Assembly: GCA_902547755.1 (NCBI GenBank)
Contig: CACCPA010000007.1
Location: 1-64,000, forward strand
Origin: Halieaceae bacterium
Lineage (GTDB): Bacteria > Pseudomonadota > Gammaproteobacteria > Pseudomonadales > Halieaceae
Length of the DNA stretch: 64,000 nucleotides
Direction of reading: 5' to 3'
Position numbers and translations under genes: made by a program. This document shows positions 34,954-44,658 of the stretch, one piece after another. A model generated the notes under the pieces. It had not been told where the DNA came from and ran no database searches. It worked only from the letters and a program-made list of their open reading frames with translations. Each line of letters begins with the position of its first letter. Positions within the stretch are counted from its first letter, which is position 1.

Positions 34954-35973
34954 CTAGCTCGGATCCGCGAGTTTGAGCAGTTGCTTGCCGTGATTCTCAC
35001 CCGTGTAGAGGCGACGCAGGGTATTTGGGATGTTCTCGAAACCTTCCTGCACATCGACCTGAAACTTCAGATCACCGGACATTACCCAGCCCATGAGATC
35101 TTGAATGGCTTCCATGGCCCGTGGCATGTAATCGAGGATAATAAAGCCCTCCATGCGTCCTCGGTTTGTCACAAGATTCATCAGGTTTGAGGGTCCCGGA
35201 ATAGGTTCTTCCGCGTTATAGCCAGAGATGCCGCCGCACATGACAACACGGGAATAGAGATTGAGGTGGTTAAGGGCCGCTTCAAGCGTCTCGCCGCCTA
35301 CATTGTCGAAAAAGACATCCCACTTATCGGGGCAGGCAGCAGTAATTTGCTCGTCCAGGTTGCCCTGCTTGTAGTCGATCGCTGCATCCAACCCTGCCAC
35401 TTGGGTGAGCCATCGGCATTTCTCGGGACCACCCGCGATACCAACCACGCGACACCCTTTAATCTTGGCTATCTGGCTCGCAACCGAGCCGGTGGCGCCG
35501 GCAGCGCCTGAGACCAGCACCGTTTCGCCCGCTTTTGGCTGTCCTAATTCGAGCAGACCAAAGTAGGCGGTAATGCCTGTCAAACCAATGACAGAAAGCA
35601 TCATCTCCGGTGTGACTCCCTCAGGCACTTTGGTAACGCCCATGACACCTTCACCCGGGGTGATAACTGCATAGTCCTGCCAGCCACCCATGGTTTGTAC
35701 GAGGTCGCCCTCTGAGAAATCATCGTGGTTGGAGAGTACGACCTGTCCAACCGTTCCCGCGCGCATGACCTCACCTATGCCGACGGGCGGGAGGTAGCTG
35801 GGACGGTCGACTGCCCAGCCTCGCTGTGTGGGATCAAAAGAAAAGTAAAGATTTTTTACCAATATTTGCTGGTTGATGACCTTGGGAACGGTGGTCTCTA
35901 CAAATTCAAAATTGGTTTCCCCGATCATTCCCTCGGGGCGTTTTGCGAGACGCCATTGGCGATTAACAGTCAT
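34954..35973 (-). CDS. NADPH-dependent MDR oxidoreductase (CurA/leukotriene B4 dehydrogenase-like)
   Basis: A 339-residue zinc-independent medium-chain reductase that reduces activated double bonds such as enones. It opens NRQWRLAKRPEG, typical of this group, and has the NADP motif SGAAGATGS near 148-156 and DVFFDNVGGETL near 226-237. It lacks zinc ligands. The first ATG has the ribosome binding site GAGG upstream. It follows TetR after 41 nt and precedes the Rieske gene by 17 nt. Confidence 0.92.
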   Translation of the reverse strand: MTVNRQWRLAKRPEGMIGETNFEFVETTVPKVINQQILVKNLYFSFDPTQRGWAVDRPSYLPPVGIGEVMRAGTVGQVVLSNHDDFSEGDLVQTMGGWQDYAVITPGEGVMGVTKVPEGVTPEMMLSVIGLTGITAYFGLLELGQPKAGETVLVSGAAGATGSVASQIAKIKGCRVVGIAGGPEKCRWLTQVAGLDAAIDYKQGNLDEQITAACPDKWDVFFDNVGGETLEAALNHLNLYSRVVMCGGISGYNAEEPIPGPSNLMNLVTNRGRMEGFIILDYMPRAMEAIQDLMGWVMSGDLKFQVDVQEGFENIPNTLRRLYTGENHGKQLLKLADPS

Positions 35974-36014
35974 TGATTCAGCCTCTCTATGTAAGCTTTG
36001 ATTTCAGTGGCGTG

Positions 36015-36635
36015 TTACTTAAATTGTCGTTCGTTTTTCTTTCCCGCCACGAGCGTTTCAATACCTGCAATGATGTAGTTGACCGTCAGCTCAACGGTCT
36101 CATCCATGCTCAACCCTCGTTTGCCAGCTAGCTCAGCGGCTGACCAAGCAGCACCAGAAGAAAGCTGCACAATGAGACATGCTGTATCTTCGTCAAGCCG
36201 GTAGTGTTCGGAGACTTTCTCAATAAGGTAGCTGGCGGCTTCTTGCGAGTTTTGTACCAATCTGTTCTGGACGACGCGCGCTATCTCCGGCTGAGTGATC
36301 AGAATAGGTAGTACCGTGCCCGGCGCGTAGTGCTCAAAATTACTTCTGACCGCGACACGAACAATATCTTCAAAGCTCGTTGCTTGCTCCGCGTCGTTTG
36401 CGGTTCGCCTGTTAAACCGCGCGAACTCGCGCTTGAGTAATGTCCGAAGGAGCTCGATTCGATTCGGGAAGTAGTTATAGACCAGTGGTGCGGACACATT
36501 CGCTCGCTTTGCGAGCCCTTCCATTGTGAAGCCGGCAATACCGTCCGTTGCGATCATTTCCGCGCTGCAATCGAGCAAGTGCTCCTGCCGCGCCTCGGGA
36601 CTGAGTCTGATTCGTTTGGGTTTTGCGTCTGTCAT
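36015..36635 (-). CDS. TetR family transcriptional regulator
   Basis: A 206-residue repressor-type protein. The N-terminal helix-turn-helix covers residues about 12-58 (GIAGFTMEGLAKRANVSAPLVYNYFP), the usual TetR signature. The ligand domain follows, with no clear homology to a named type. It heads the minus-strand group CurA-like, Rieske, PhyH, and is divergent from an exported amidohydrolase at 36782. It likely represses one or both sides. I could not see a clear palindrome in the 146-nt gap. Confidence 0.9.
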   Translation of the reverse strand: MTDAKPKRIRLSPEARQEHLLDCSAEMIATDGIAGFTMEGLAKRANVSAPLVYNYFPNRIELLRTLLKREFARFNRRTANDAEQATSFEDIVRVAVRSNFEHYAPGTVLPILITQPEIARVVQNRLVQNSQEAASYLIEKVSEHYRLDEDTACLIVQLSSGAAWSAAELAGKRGLSMDETVELTVNYIIAGIETLVAGKKNERQFK

Positions 36636-36781
36636 GGCTTTATTTTTGAGTTTCTATAGTAATCAGTGTAGTTGAACCAAGTACTGCGGTAAACCGAGGG
36701 GCGCTAACCAGAGTGGAACGTCATGACAGCCCCATCAATGTCGTTTAACGTTGTGGTTCTTACGTCAGCGCGGAGGTGGGT

Positions 36782-38215
36782 ATGAGAGTTGAACATTCGT
36801 TAACACGACGATCACTGCCCGTTGCACTGACACTGCATTTTTGGGCGTCACTTCTTTCTATATGGCTCATTTTTGTCTCGCCTAAATCGACCGCCTGGCA
36901 AGTGCATCCAGTAGGACCTATCGCGCTGGTCGGCGCTCAGGTGCTGGACGGTTATGAGGTTGCCCCAATTTCTAACGGGGTCGTTGTCTATGAAGATGGC
37001 GTTATCACGGCGGTGGGCTCGGCTAACGACGTTCAGATACCGACAAATGCAGTGGTTATCGACGTAGGAGGTCACACCGTGCTTCCCGGGCTCATCGATA
37101 ATCATGTTCACGTCGATTTGATCGGACATGGCTCTTACGAACGTTACTACGAATTTCTTGGTGGCGATGAACGCCTAGATGAGGTGATGCCTATTGCCGC
37201 CAAGCAAATGCTGAGAGCTGGCATCACGACAGCTCTGGACTTAGGTGCGCCCTTTGAGATTTTGGATGTCCGAAGAAAAATCGATGCGGGCCAAATTCCC
37301 GGCCCCCGTCTACTGGTGTCGGGCCCTTGGATAACCCGTGTTCAGTACGACACCATCCCAGACAGCTACGAGGTGGTTATCACATCGCCCGAGGAAGGTG
37401 CGCTTAAGGCGCTAGAGCTCATTAATCGGGGCTCTGACGTCATTAAGACCTGGGAAGGTCTGACACAGGAGGATTATCACGCCATTGTGGCTGCGGCCCA
37501 CTCTCGGGGCGTTAAAGTTCACGCTCATCTTTATGATCCCCAAGCCATCAAAATGGCCATTGAGGCGGGCGTCGATGTGTTTCAACACGTTGGCTCCGCC
37601 GGTAATCCGCCTTATGAGGACGCGTTAATTAATACTATTTCGCACGAAGAGATTCCCATCGTTCAAACCATTTCTCATCGTGTTTGGGTCTATCCCTCGA
37701 CGCTGGCATTTCCCTCGCGCCTGAAGAGAGCCGAGTACAAAACGGATATGCCGGACGATATCTACCGCGAGTTCATGGAGTCATTTCAAAACTTTCACCA
37801 GCTTCCTTACTTTAGGAATGCGGCGAATGAGATAAGGAACTCAAAAGAATCCGCCAGTCAGTTCATCGAGGCCGGGGCGCGCATCGGTGTCGGCACAGAT
37901 GCAGCTAGTCCGCTCAATATGCATCTAGAGGCTATTTGGCGTGAAATGTCGGCTTTGGTCGATAGTGGTATGACACCGATTCAGGTCATATCGGCCGCAA
38001 CCAAAACCAACGCCGAGATACTCGGCGTATTCGCCGAGCGTGGCAGTCTCGAGCCTGGGAAACAGGCCGACATTCTCGTGGTTGCAGGCAATCCTTTGGA
38101 GGATGTCGAGACGCTTGGCCGAGTGGCGCTAATTGCCAAAGGTGGAGCGCTTTGGGTTACCGAAAACAGCGCGCTGCGCGTTGATGGCCCAATCAATCGC
38201 TTCCAGAATCCCTGA
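36782..38215 (+). CDS. Exported amidohydrolase
   Basis: A 477-residue metal-dependent hydrolase of the amidohydrolase superfamily. Residues 1-40 include a hydrophobic signal. Metal site residues are visible: HxH in DNHVHVD, Lys in DVIKTWEGL, His in VHAHLYD and FQHVGSAG, and Asp in GTDAASP. GKQADILVVAGNPLED near the end is the common terminal motif. The ATG at 36782 sits after GGAGGT. Substrate could be a peptide, hydantoin or imidazolone-like ring. A larger propeller-fused relative follows. Confidence 0.88.
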   Translation: MRVEHSLTRRSLPVALTLHFWASLLSIWLIFVSPKSTAWQVHPVGPIALVGAQVLDGYEVAPISNGVVVYEDGVITAVGSANDVQIPTNAVVIDVGGHTVLPGLIDNHVHVDLIGHGSYERYYEFLGGDERLDEVMPIAAKQMLRAGITTALDLGAPFEILDVRRKIDAGQIPGPRLLVSGPWITRVQYDTIPDSYEVVITSPEEGALKALELINRGSDVIKTWEGLTQEDYHAIVAAAHSRGVKVHAHLYDPQAIKMAIEAGVDVFQHVGSAGNPPYEDALINTISHEEIPIVQTISHRVWVYPSTLAFPSRLKRAEYKTDMPDDIYREFMESFQNFHQLPYFRNAANEIRNSKESASQFIEAGARIGVGTDAASPLNMHLEAIWREMSALVDSGMTPIQVISAATKTNAEILGVFAERGSLEPGKQADILVVAGNPLEDVETLGRVALIAKGGALWVTENSALRVDGPINRFQNP

Positions 38216-38261
38216 ATGTTTCCGCGACGTTATCGTCGTGCGTATGCCGCTCGCGTCTGCT

Positions 38262-38267
38262 TATAAT
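38262..38267 (+). promoter_or_regulatory. Candidate -10 box TATAAT
   Basis: A perfect TATAAT lies 39 nt upstream of the ATG of the large amidohydrolase gene, in the 90-nt gap after the previous stop. A matching -35 element is not clear. Confidence 0.35.
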
Positions 38268-38305
38268 CAAGTCCACACACCTGATAACAATGGACGCGAT
38301 CAGAG

Positions 38306-41300
38306 ATGAATCGACTAACGCAAGTATTAGTGGCAGCCACGATGGCGTGGGCACCGATCGCGGCGCAGGCGGACTCCGAGCAAGAAACGCTGCCGCTTGA
38401 GGGCGCCACCGAGGTTCTCAGTTTTACCACTGATGAGGGTTCATGGCTCTCCATCGATGTGACGCCTGAGGGCGATAGCCTCATCTTTGATCTGCTGGGC
38501 GATTTGTATCGCTTGCCCATCGACGGCGGTGAGGCGATTCGTCTTACCTCAGGCCTTGGATATGACAGCCAGCCTGTGATCTCACCTGACGGGAAGCGCA
38601 TTGCGTTCATTAGCGATCGAGACGGTGCGACTAATTTGTGGGTTGCTGACATCAACGGTGCCGACGCTCGACAACTCTCCTCGGAACGCCACGCCGGTAT
38701 GATTTCTCCCCAATGGAGCTCGGATGGCGATTACCTCATTGTTACTCGAGTCGCTACCGATACCGAGCTGGTGATGTTTCACGTTGATGGTGGCTCCGGT
38801 GTGACCTTGACGGGCTCGGGGCGTAATGAGCGCTTCTGGGGTGTTGGTGTCGAGGTCTCTCCCGACGGCGAGCATCTCTACTTCGCTGAGGGTCAGGGTT
38901 CTCGGCGGGATATCCCTGCATCGCAGATCAGTCGCTACACCTTTGCCACAGGCGATATCGAGCCATTGACGCAAGGCGAGGGTGGTGCCTTTCGCCCCGT
39001 GTTGTCTCCCGATGGTCAGTTGATGGTGTACGGCACGCGATTCGAAGCTCAGACAGGACTGCGAATTCGCGACCTGATCTCGGGCGCAGACCGATGGCTG
39101 ACGTATCCGATTCAGCGCGATGCGCAGGAGAACTTCCGCCCGCCGAGTCGCGATCTCTTACCCGGTTATTCGTTCACGCCTGACGGTCAGCAGGTCATCT
39201 TCAATGTGTTCGGCAAAATCTGGCGGGTTGATGTGGCAACGGGCGACCGTGAGGAAATCCCTTTCACGGCAGACGTGGCGCTCGATATTGGACCGGATCT
39301 CACGGCGCCTTATCGCGTGCCGCAAGGCGATCTGACGGCCACTCTGATTCAGGACCCGCGACCCTCCCCCGACAAGGACAAGGTTGCCGCGTCTGTTCTG
39401 ACCAAAATCTATGTCATGGATGTTGACGGAAAAAATCTCAAGCGTCTCACCAAGAGTAATCAAAATGAATTCAAACCCATCTGGTCGCCTGATGGCCGTT
39501 GGATCGCCTACACCACCTGGTCGCATGCGCGCGGCGGACACATTTACAAGATGCGCTCTGATGGCAAGGGTAAGCCAAAACAGCTTACTGACATTGAGGC
39601 GTTTTACACCGATCTCGCGTTTAGTCCCGATGGCAGCACTATCGTTGCTATGCGAGGAAATGAGTTTCTTCGCAATCAGACGTTTAGCGAGTTTGGGGGT
39701 TTGAGAATCCCACTCGAGTTGATCTCGCTGCCTGCCAAGGGCGGTGAGCAAACCGTTATCAAGGCGCTCGATAGTGGACGTTATCCCCACTTTGGCCCTG
39801 AGTCAGATCGCGTCTACCTCACCGGCGATGACGGACTCTTCTCCCTGACACTGAGCGGTACCGACTATCGCCATGAAATGACGGTAAACGCTGCTCGCGG
39901 TAACCGGCGTGGCGATGACCCCCCGCGAGCCGAAGCGATTTACATACACCCAGACGGTAACTCGGTATTGGCGTTTGCTAACAAGCAGGTGTGGTGGATT
40001 GCAAAGCCAAAAGCGGGTGCGCAGGCGGTTGTTGCCAACCTGAGAGGTGGCAACGTACCGGTAAAGCGACTAACGCACGTGGGAGCTGACTATCTGGGTT
40101 GGTTCAGCGATGGCAACAGTGTGTGGTGGGCCATCGGAAACACCTTTCATTCTCGCCCGCTCGTGAGTCTAAGCTTTGAGGCAGATGAAGCGGATTCAGA
40201 TGTAGCCGTTCCGGATGATGTATCAGATCGCTTTGTTCCTGAAGATGAGCACCCCGCGGTCACTGCTGTTGATATGGACGTAGTCGTACCCAGATCCACC
40301 CCAGCCGGTGCGCTCTTGTTAGAGCAGGTCAATCTCATCAGCATGTCCGGTGACTCGACGGATGCCATGGCAGAGGTGCTCACGTCGCAAGATATTCTGA
40401 TAGTCGATAATCGCATCCATGCGATCGGTGATCATGGCAGCTTGGCGGTACCTGACGGAGCGACGAGACGCGATCTGAGCAACAAATTTGTGGTGCCCGG
40501 TTTTATCGATACGCATGCCCACTGGGAGTTCAGAACCAGCGATGTGTTCGAACCTCACAACTGGTCGCTCGTCGCCAATGTGGCTTATGGGGTAACCGCT
40601 GGTCTTGACGTACAAACAGCATCGAACGATTACCTGGTTTACCGGGATTTTGTGGAGACCGGGCAGTCTATTGGTCAGCGTGCTTTCATGACGGCGCGCG
40701 GTGTTTTTGGTGATACCGATTTCCAGTCATACGACGAGACCTACTCTTATCTCCAGCGTTACAGCAAGCACTATCACACCAACAACATCAAAAGTTATGT
40801 GGTTGGCAATCGTCAGCAGCGACAGTGGGTGGTGCAGGCCAGTCAGAAGCTAGAGTTGATGCCCACCACCGAAGGCGCTGCCGATCAGGCGATGAATATC
40901 ACGCATGCGATCGATGGTATGCACGGAAACGAGCACACGCTGCCGGATGCGCCGTTCTACAAGGACGTTGTCGAGGTCTTTGCTAAGACTAAAACTGCCT
41001 ATACCCCGACGTTGGTTGTTCAATACAACGCGCCTACCTTGGTTGATTACTTCTTCACCCGCACTGAGGTGCACGACGATCCCAAGCTAAAGCGCTTCTA
41101 TCCTAAGAATCGACTCGATGAGATGACCTTGCGGCGATCCGCTTGGCTTCACGAGAGTGAATTCGACTTCAAGCAGGCGGCAGCTCAGGTAGCGAAGATT
41201 CAACGCGCTGGTGGTCTCGTCGGTGTTGGCGGTCACGGTGAGTTGCAGGGCCTCGCCTACCATTGGGAAATGTGGTCGTTTGCCATGGGCGGTATGACGC

Positions 41301-41590
41301 GGGTTGAGGTCCTCCGAGCGGCTACCATCGACGGTGCGCGAATTATTGGTGTCGAGCAGGATCTTGGGTCCATTGAGGTAGGGAAGCTGGCCGATATGGT
41401 CGTGCTGAATAGCAACCCGCTGGATGACATTCGCAATACCGTCGATATCGATAGCGTCCTCATCAATGGCCGTCTTTACAATGGTGACACCATGGATCAG
41501 GAGTGGCCTGATCGCGTGCCGTTGCCCGATTTTTGGTGGTGGGATCAGACAGATCACCGGTTTGTTCCTGCGGAAAACAGAAATAATTAA
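38306..41590 (+). CDS. Exported TolB-like propeller fused to an amidohydrolase
   Basis: A 1094-residue protein with a Sec signal ending near IAAQA (residues 18-22). Residues about 40-600 carry WD40-like PD40 repeats (VISPDGKRIAFISDRDG, WSPDGRWIAYTTW, FSPDGSTIVAM). The amidohydrolase domain covers about 680-1070, with HxH in DTHAHWEF and IEVGKLADMVVLNSNPLDD near the end. VGGHGELQGLAYHWEMW occupies the area where the last metal ligands lie. This propeller-hydrolase fusion is common in marine gammaproteobacteria and is thought to process peptides in the periplasm, which is inference. Confidence 0.87.
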   Translation: MNRLTQVLVAATMAWAPIAAQADSEQETLPLEGATEVLSFTTDEGSWLSIDVTPEGDSLIFDLLGDLYRLPIDGGEAIRLTSGLGYDSQPVISPDGKRIAFISDRDGATNLWVADINGADARQLSSERHAGMISPQWSSDGDYLIVTRVATDTELVMFHVDGGSGVTLTGSGRNERFWGVGVEVSPDGEHLYFAEGQGSRRDIPASQISRYTFATGDIEPLTQGEGGAFRPVLSPDGQLMVYGTRFEAQTGLRIRDLISGADRWLTYPIQRDAQENFRPPSRDLLPGYSFTPDGQQVIFNVFGKIWRVDVATGDREEIPFTADVALDIGPDLTAPYRVPQGDLTATLIQDPRPSPDKDKVAASVLTKIYVMDVDGKNLKRLTKSNQNEFKPIWSPDGRWIAYTTWSHARGGHIYKMRSDGKGKPKQLTDIEAFYTDLAFSPDGSTIVAMRGNEFLRNQTFSEFGGLRIPLELISLPAKGGEQTVIKALDSGRYPHFGPESDRVYLTGDDGLFSLTLSGTDYRHEMTVNAARGNRRGDDPPRAEAIYIHPDGNSVLAFANKQVWWIAKPKAGAQAVVANLRGGNVPVKRLTHVGADYLGWFSDGNSVWWAIGNTFHSRPLVSLSFEADEADSDVAVPDDVSDRFVPEDEHPAVTAVDMDVVVPRSTPAGALLLEQVNLISMSGDSTDAMAEVLTSQDILIVDNRIHAIGDHGSLAVPDGATRRDLSNKFVVPGFIDTHAHWEFRTSDVFEPHNWSLVANVAYGVTAGLDVQTASNDYLVYRDFVETGQSIGQRAFMTARGVFGDTDFQSYDETYSYLQRYSKHYHTNNIKSYVVGNRQQRQWVVQASQKLELMPTTEGAADQAMNITHAIDGMHGNEHTLPDAPFYKDVVEVFAKTKTAYTPTLVVQYNAPTLVDYFFTRTEVHDDPKLKRFYPKNRLDEMTLRRSAWLHESEFDFKQAAAQVAKIQRAGGLVGVGGHGELQGLAYHWEMWSFAMGGMTRVEVLRAATIDGARIIGVEQDLGSIEVGKLADMVVLNSNPLDDIRNTVDIDSVLINGRLYNGDTMDQEWPDRVPLPDFWWWDQTDHRFVPAENRNN

Positions 41591-41761
41591 AGCGCCTGCG
41601 CTCGCCTTTTTTCGCGCCGCATGCAGCCCTTGTTGACCACCCCATTTCGCGTTCCATTTTTGGGGCGCCTGACAGCGTTTTCGTTACAGGCGGGACTCCT
41701 AAACCCCGCGTATCCTTTCTGTCGTCATACCGTAGTGACGTTAATCAAGGAGTAATGAAAC

Positions 41762-42055
41762 ATGGATAAAGTTAAAGCTGTTGTGATTTCTGGACTGGCC
41801 GTTTTAGGTATGGGCGTTGAAGCTAACGCGTCCACCTCAGTGACCGCTGCCTATGGGCAGTGCAAAGCTGAAGTAATCGAAAAGTTTGGTGAGGAAACGC
41901 GCGTAGCGATGAAAGGGAGCAAGAAGTATTCGGGCACCCTAACCGTGAAACTCTCCGTGGTACCTGAGGGCGCTTCACGCCAAAGATTGCTGTGTAAAAT
42001 AACCGGTGACGCATTAGTGCTCACTGACAAAGAGGGTTCGCCGCTCTCTTCTTAA
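41762..42055 (+). CDS. Small exported protein, unknown
   Basis: A 97-residue protein with a signal peptide ending near VEANA (residues 19-23). The mature part is basic and beta-rich, with two cysteines (AYGQCKAEV, RLLCKITG) that could form a disulfide. It resembles short periplasmic proteins often found in gammaproteobacteria, but I do not recognise a family with certainty. AAGGAG lies upstream. The LysR gene follows after 12 nt, so the two are probably one transcript. Confidence 0.65.
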   Translation: MDKVKAVVISGLAVLGMGVEANASTSVTAAYGQCKAEVIEKFGEETRVAMKGSKKYSGTLTVKLSVVPEGASRQRLLCKITGDALVLTDKEGSPLSS

Positions 42056-42067
42056 GCAAGGAAAACT

Positions 42068-43015
42068 ATGCGAGAGCTTAGCTGGGACGATTTGAAGGTG
42101 CTGTTGGCCTGCAGTCGTCATGGGTCAACGCGCACAGCAGCATCCGCTATGGGCGTGAGTAACAGCACGGTAGCTAGGCGACTTGAAACGCTTGAGGCGG
42201 CCATCGAAGGCCGCCTTTTTGATAGGACCCCTGACGGACTTCTCGCCACGGCGCTCTGCGAGGAATTATTACCGATCGCGAAAACGGTCGAAGACATCGT
42301 ATCTGATGGACAACTTAGACTAACCGGCAGAGATGCATTGTTGGCAGGAAAGTTGAAGGTATCGATTGCGGATCTTAAGCCCGTAAACCAGCTTCTTTTT
42401 CGCAGCTTAAACGAATTTTCAAAGGCTTACCCTCGCATTCAACTGGATGTGAGGTCGTCTAACGACAAGGTGGATCTCTCTCGGCGCGAAGCGGATTTCG
42501 CCATTCGAGGCCTAAAGCTTGAGGAGCGTCCCCCCAAAGATATTGTTGGTGTAAAGCTTGGTTTGCTGACTATGGGGCTCTATGTTCACAAGACCCTTCT
42601 AGTTGATGCAACACTGGGTAAGCGGGAACTCAATTTCATTGACTCATCTCAGACAGCCCCTGCAGGATTGCCAACAGCCGCCGACCTTGGGATCAAAGTT
42701 AGGCACTCAGTCGACACGCCTATTGCCCGCCTCGATGCGGTAGCTAATCAAATGGGGGTGGCGGCACTCGCTTGCTGTAGCGTTGCAGATGCAGGCTTTA
42801 AGGACCTCGTGCGCTTACCGAATACGGAAAGTGTCCCTTATAGATACGTCTGGCTGCTCTATCATAAGGACCTTCGGCAAAGTGCTCGGATACGTGCTTT
42901 GTTTAAGCATCTACTGACGCTAGAGCAAAACTGGCCTGCGGAGTGGATGGGTCAGGCTGTTGCCCCCAACTGTGGTTTTGAGCTCATTAACGCAAAGATA
43001 AGTAAACTCGCCTGA
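42068..43015 (+). CDS. LysR family transcriptional regulator
   Basis: A 315-residue regulator. The N-terminal winged helix-turn-helix spans about 5-62 (LLACSRHGSTRTAASAMGVSNSTVARRLETLE). The substrate-binding domain follows from about 90. The effector and targets are unknown. It lies directly after the small exported protein with AAGGA before the ATG. LysR proteins usually act on a divergent gene, but none starts nearby, so its targets may be the co-transcribed gene or distant loci. Confidence 0.92.
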   Translation: MRELSWDDLKVLLACSRHGSTRTAASAMGVSNSTVARRLETLEAAIEGRLFDRTPDGLLATALCEELLPIAKTVEDIVSDGQLRLTGRDALLAGKLKVSIADLKPVNQLLFRSLNEFSKAYPRIQLDVRSSNDKVDLSRREADFAIRGLKLEERPPKDIVGVKLGLLTMGLYVHKTLLVDATLGKRELNFIDSSQTAPAGLPTAADLGIKVRHSVDTPIARLDAVANQMGVAALACCSVADAGFKDLVRLPNTESVPYRYVWLLYHKDLRQSARIRALFKHLLTLEQNWPAEWMGQAVAPNCGFELINAKISKLA

Positions 43016-43097
43016 CATCGACCCCTTCGATCCTTACCGACGCTGTTGTTCAGCCGCTGTTACGCAACAACCTCACAACGCCTAGACGAGTCTACTT

Positions 43098-43122
43098 ACA
43101 CCCTCCCCCTCAAAGAGGGTGT
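43098..43122. other. Hairpin ACACCCTC-N9-GAGGGTGT
   Basis: An 8-bp perfect stem with a 9-nt loop lies in the 254-nt gap between the LysR and PhoX-like genes. It has no T run, so it is not a standard terminator. It may be part of a leader or an operator. The rest of the gap shows nothing I can support. Confidence 0.35.
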
Positions 43123-43269
43123 GGGCACTGCAATACCCTGCAAGGCTATGGGTTCAGAAACGATTAGTTTGCTACGCTTGGGCATGGCGGCGCAGGTTGT
43201 GTTGCGAGTCGGCTGAGACCGCGTCCTTATAAGACGCCAACCGTTAAAAACTATGACCACGGTAAAATC

Positions 43270-44613
43270 ATGGAACGACGAACGTTTTTGCATATGACTG
43301 GCCTAGCCTTCGCGGCCTTGTCTGCGAGTGGCTGCATCACTCGGTCTTTACCCGATCGATCTTTTTCACGCGCGGTGGGCTACGGTCCTTTGGTCCCCGA
43401 TTCTCAGGGTTTGCTCGATCTTCCCACCGGTTTCTCCTATCAGGTTGTTTCGAGTCTCGGGGATGCCATGACCGACGGGGCAGCCGTTCCGGATAAAGCC
43501 GATGGGATGGGTTGCTTTGATCTTGGAGACGGGCGCTTGGCGCTGGTGCGTAACCATGAGCTGGTCTCTACCGACGAAAGCGGTGGAGTGTTCAGTGCCG
43601 GCTTTGGCACCAAAAATGGTCAGTTTATTCCCGGGGGTACAACACACGTTGTTCTCAATAAGGACACGTTAGAGGTATTGGATCAGTTTCGCTCGCTAGG
43701 TGGCACCATGCGAAACTGCTCGGGTGGTGTCACGCCCTGGGGTAGTTGGCTGACCTGCGAGGAATCGACCACAGGCCCCGGATTGAAATACGGCGAGGGT
43801 CTCAACCAGTATCACGGCTGGGTGTTCGATGTGCCTGCAGCGGCCACGGGACTGGTGGATCCTGCGCCCCTCAAAGCCCTTGGCAGGTTCAATCATGAAG
43901 CCGCTTGCGTGAACCCGGATACGGGCCTTGTTTATCTCACAGAAGATCGCGATGACAGTGTTCTGTACCGGTTCATCCCTGCAGTCCCGGGGGACCTTGC
44001 GCGCGGAGGGCGTCTGCAAGCCATGAAAGTGGAGGGTATGCCCGACCTGAGAAACTGGTCAGGGTCTTCTAATGCTGTGGGTTCTGTCGGTGAAGTAAGC
44101 TGGATTGACCTTGATGAGGTCGAAGCCCCCAACGACGATCTGCGCCATCGCGCCGCCGCTAAGGGCGCGAGTTTGGTGGCGCGTGGTGAAGGCATCCACA
44201 TGGGCGAGGGCGAGGCTTTTGTCTGCTCAACCAGTGGCGGCGCCCGCAAACTCGGTCAAATTTTCCGTATCCAATTCAGTCCTAACGGGGAAAGCGATCG
44301 CGTGGAACTCTTTTTCGAGAGCGTTTCCAAGCATCAATTTGATTACGGCGACAACGTGGTTGTTGCTCCCAATGGGCACCTCATTGTCTGTGAGGATCAG
44401 TACACCGAAGTCGTTGATAACCACTTGAGAGGAATCGCACCCGACGGGAACGCTTATCCGCTGGCGCGTCTTCGACTGCAGACAGAGCTCGCCGGAGCTT
44501 GTTTCTCACCCGATGGACAGACAATGTTCGTCAACGTCTACGCGCCAACAAAGACGCTCGCTATTACGGGGCCATGGGATAGCTTCAACGCAAAGACGAT
44601 TACGGTGTCCTGA
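43270..44613 (+). CDS. PhoX/DUF839 family protein (Tat-lipoprotein signal)
   Basis: A 447-residue protein of the DUF839/PhoX family, calcium- and iron-dependent phosphatases of the periplasm. The N-terminus ERRTFLHMTGLAFAALSASGC is like a twin-arginine signal with lipobox. Family segments are LVRNHELVS, GSWLTCEESTTGPG and FNHEAAC. Key ligands look kept in EAACVNP and CEDQY. Whether it is a true alkaline phosphatase is unsure, since many DUF839 members are uncharacterised. It converges with the MOSC gene. Confidence 0.82.
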   Translation: MERRTFLHMTGLAFAALSASGCITRSLPDRSFSRAVGYGPLVPDSQGLLDLPTGFSYQVVSSLGDAMTDGAAVPDKADGMGCFDLGDGRLALVRNHELVSTDESGGVFSAGFGTKNGQFIPGGTTHVVLNKDTLEVLDQFRSLGGTMRNCSGGVTPWGSWLTCEESTTGPGLKYGEGLNQYHGWVFDVPAAATGLVDPAPLKALGRFNHEAACVNPDTGLVYLTEDRDDSVLYRFIPAVPGDLARGGRLQAMKVEGMPDLRNWSGSSNAVGSVGEVSWIDLDEVEAPNDDLRHRAAAKGASLVARGEGIHMGEGEAFVCSTSGGARKLGQIFRIQFSPNGESDRVELFFESVSKHQFDYGDNVVVAPNGHLIVCEDQYTEVVDNHLRGIAPDGNAYPLARLRLQTELAGACFSPDGQTMFVNVYAPTKTLAITGPWDSFNAKTITVS

Positions 44614-44658
44614 GTACATTGGCTGTGCTCAGGTCTGACGAAATAAGGACGGACTGAG

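Noticed and set aside
39158-39790. 210-codon open frame antisense to the propeller-amidohydrolase
   Set aside because: It is the shadow of a strongly coding plus-strand gene, with no ribosome binding site and no recognisable protein motif.
43098-43122. Hairpin as an intrinsic terminator for the LysR gene
   Set aside because: It has a good stem but no T run, so I list it only as a hairpin.
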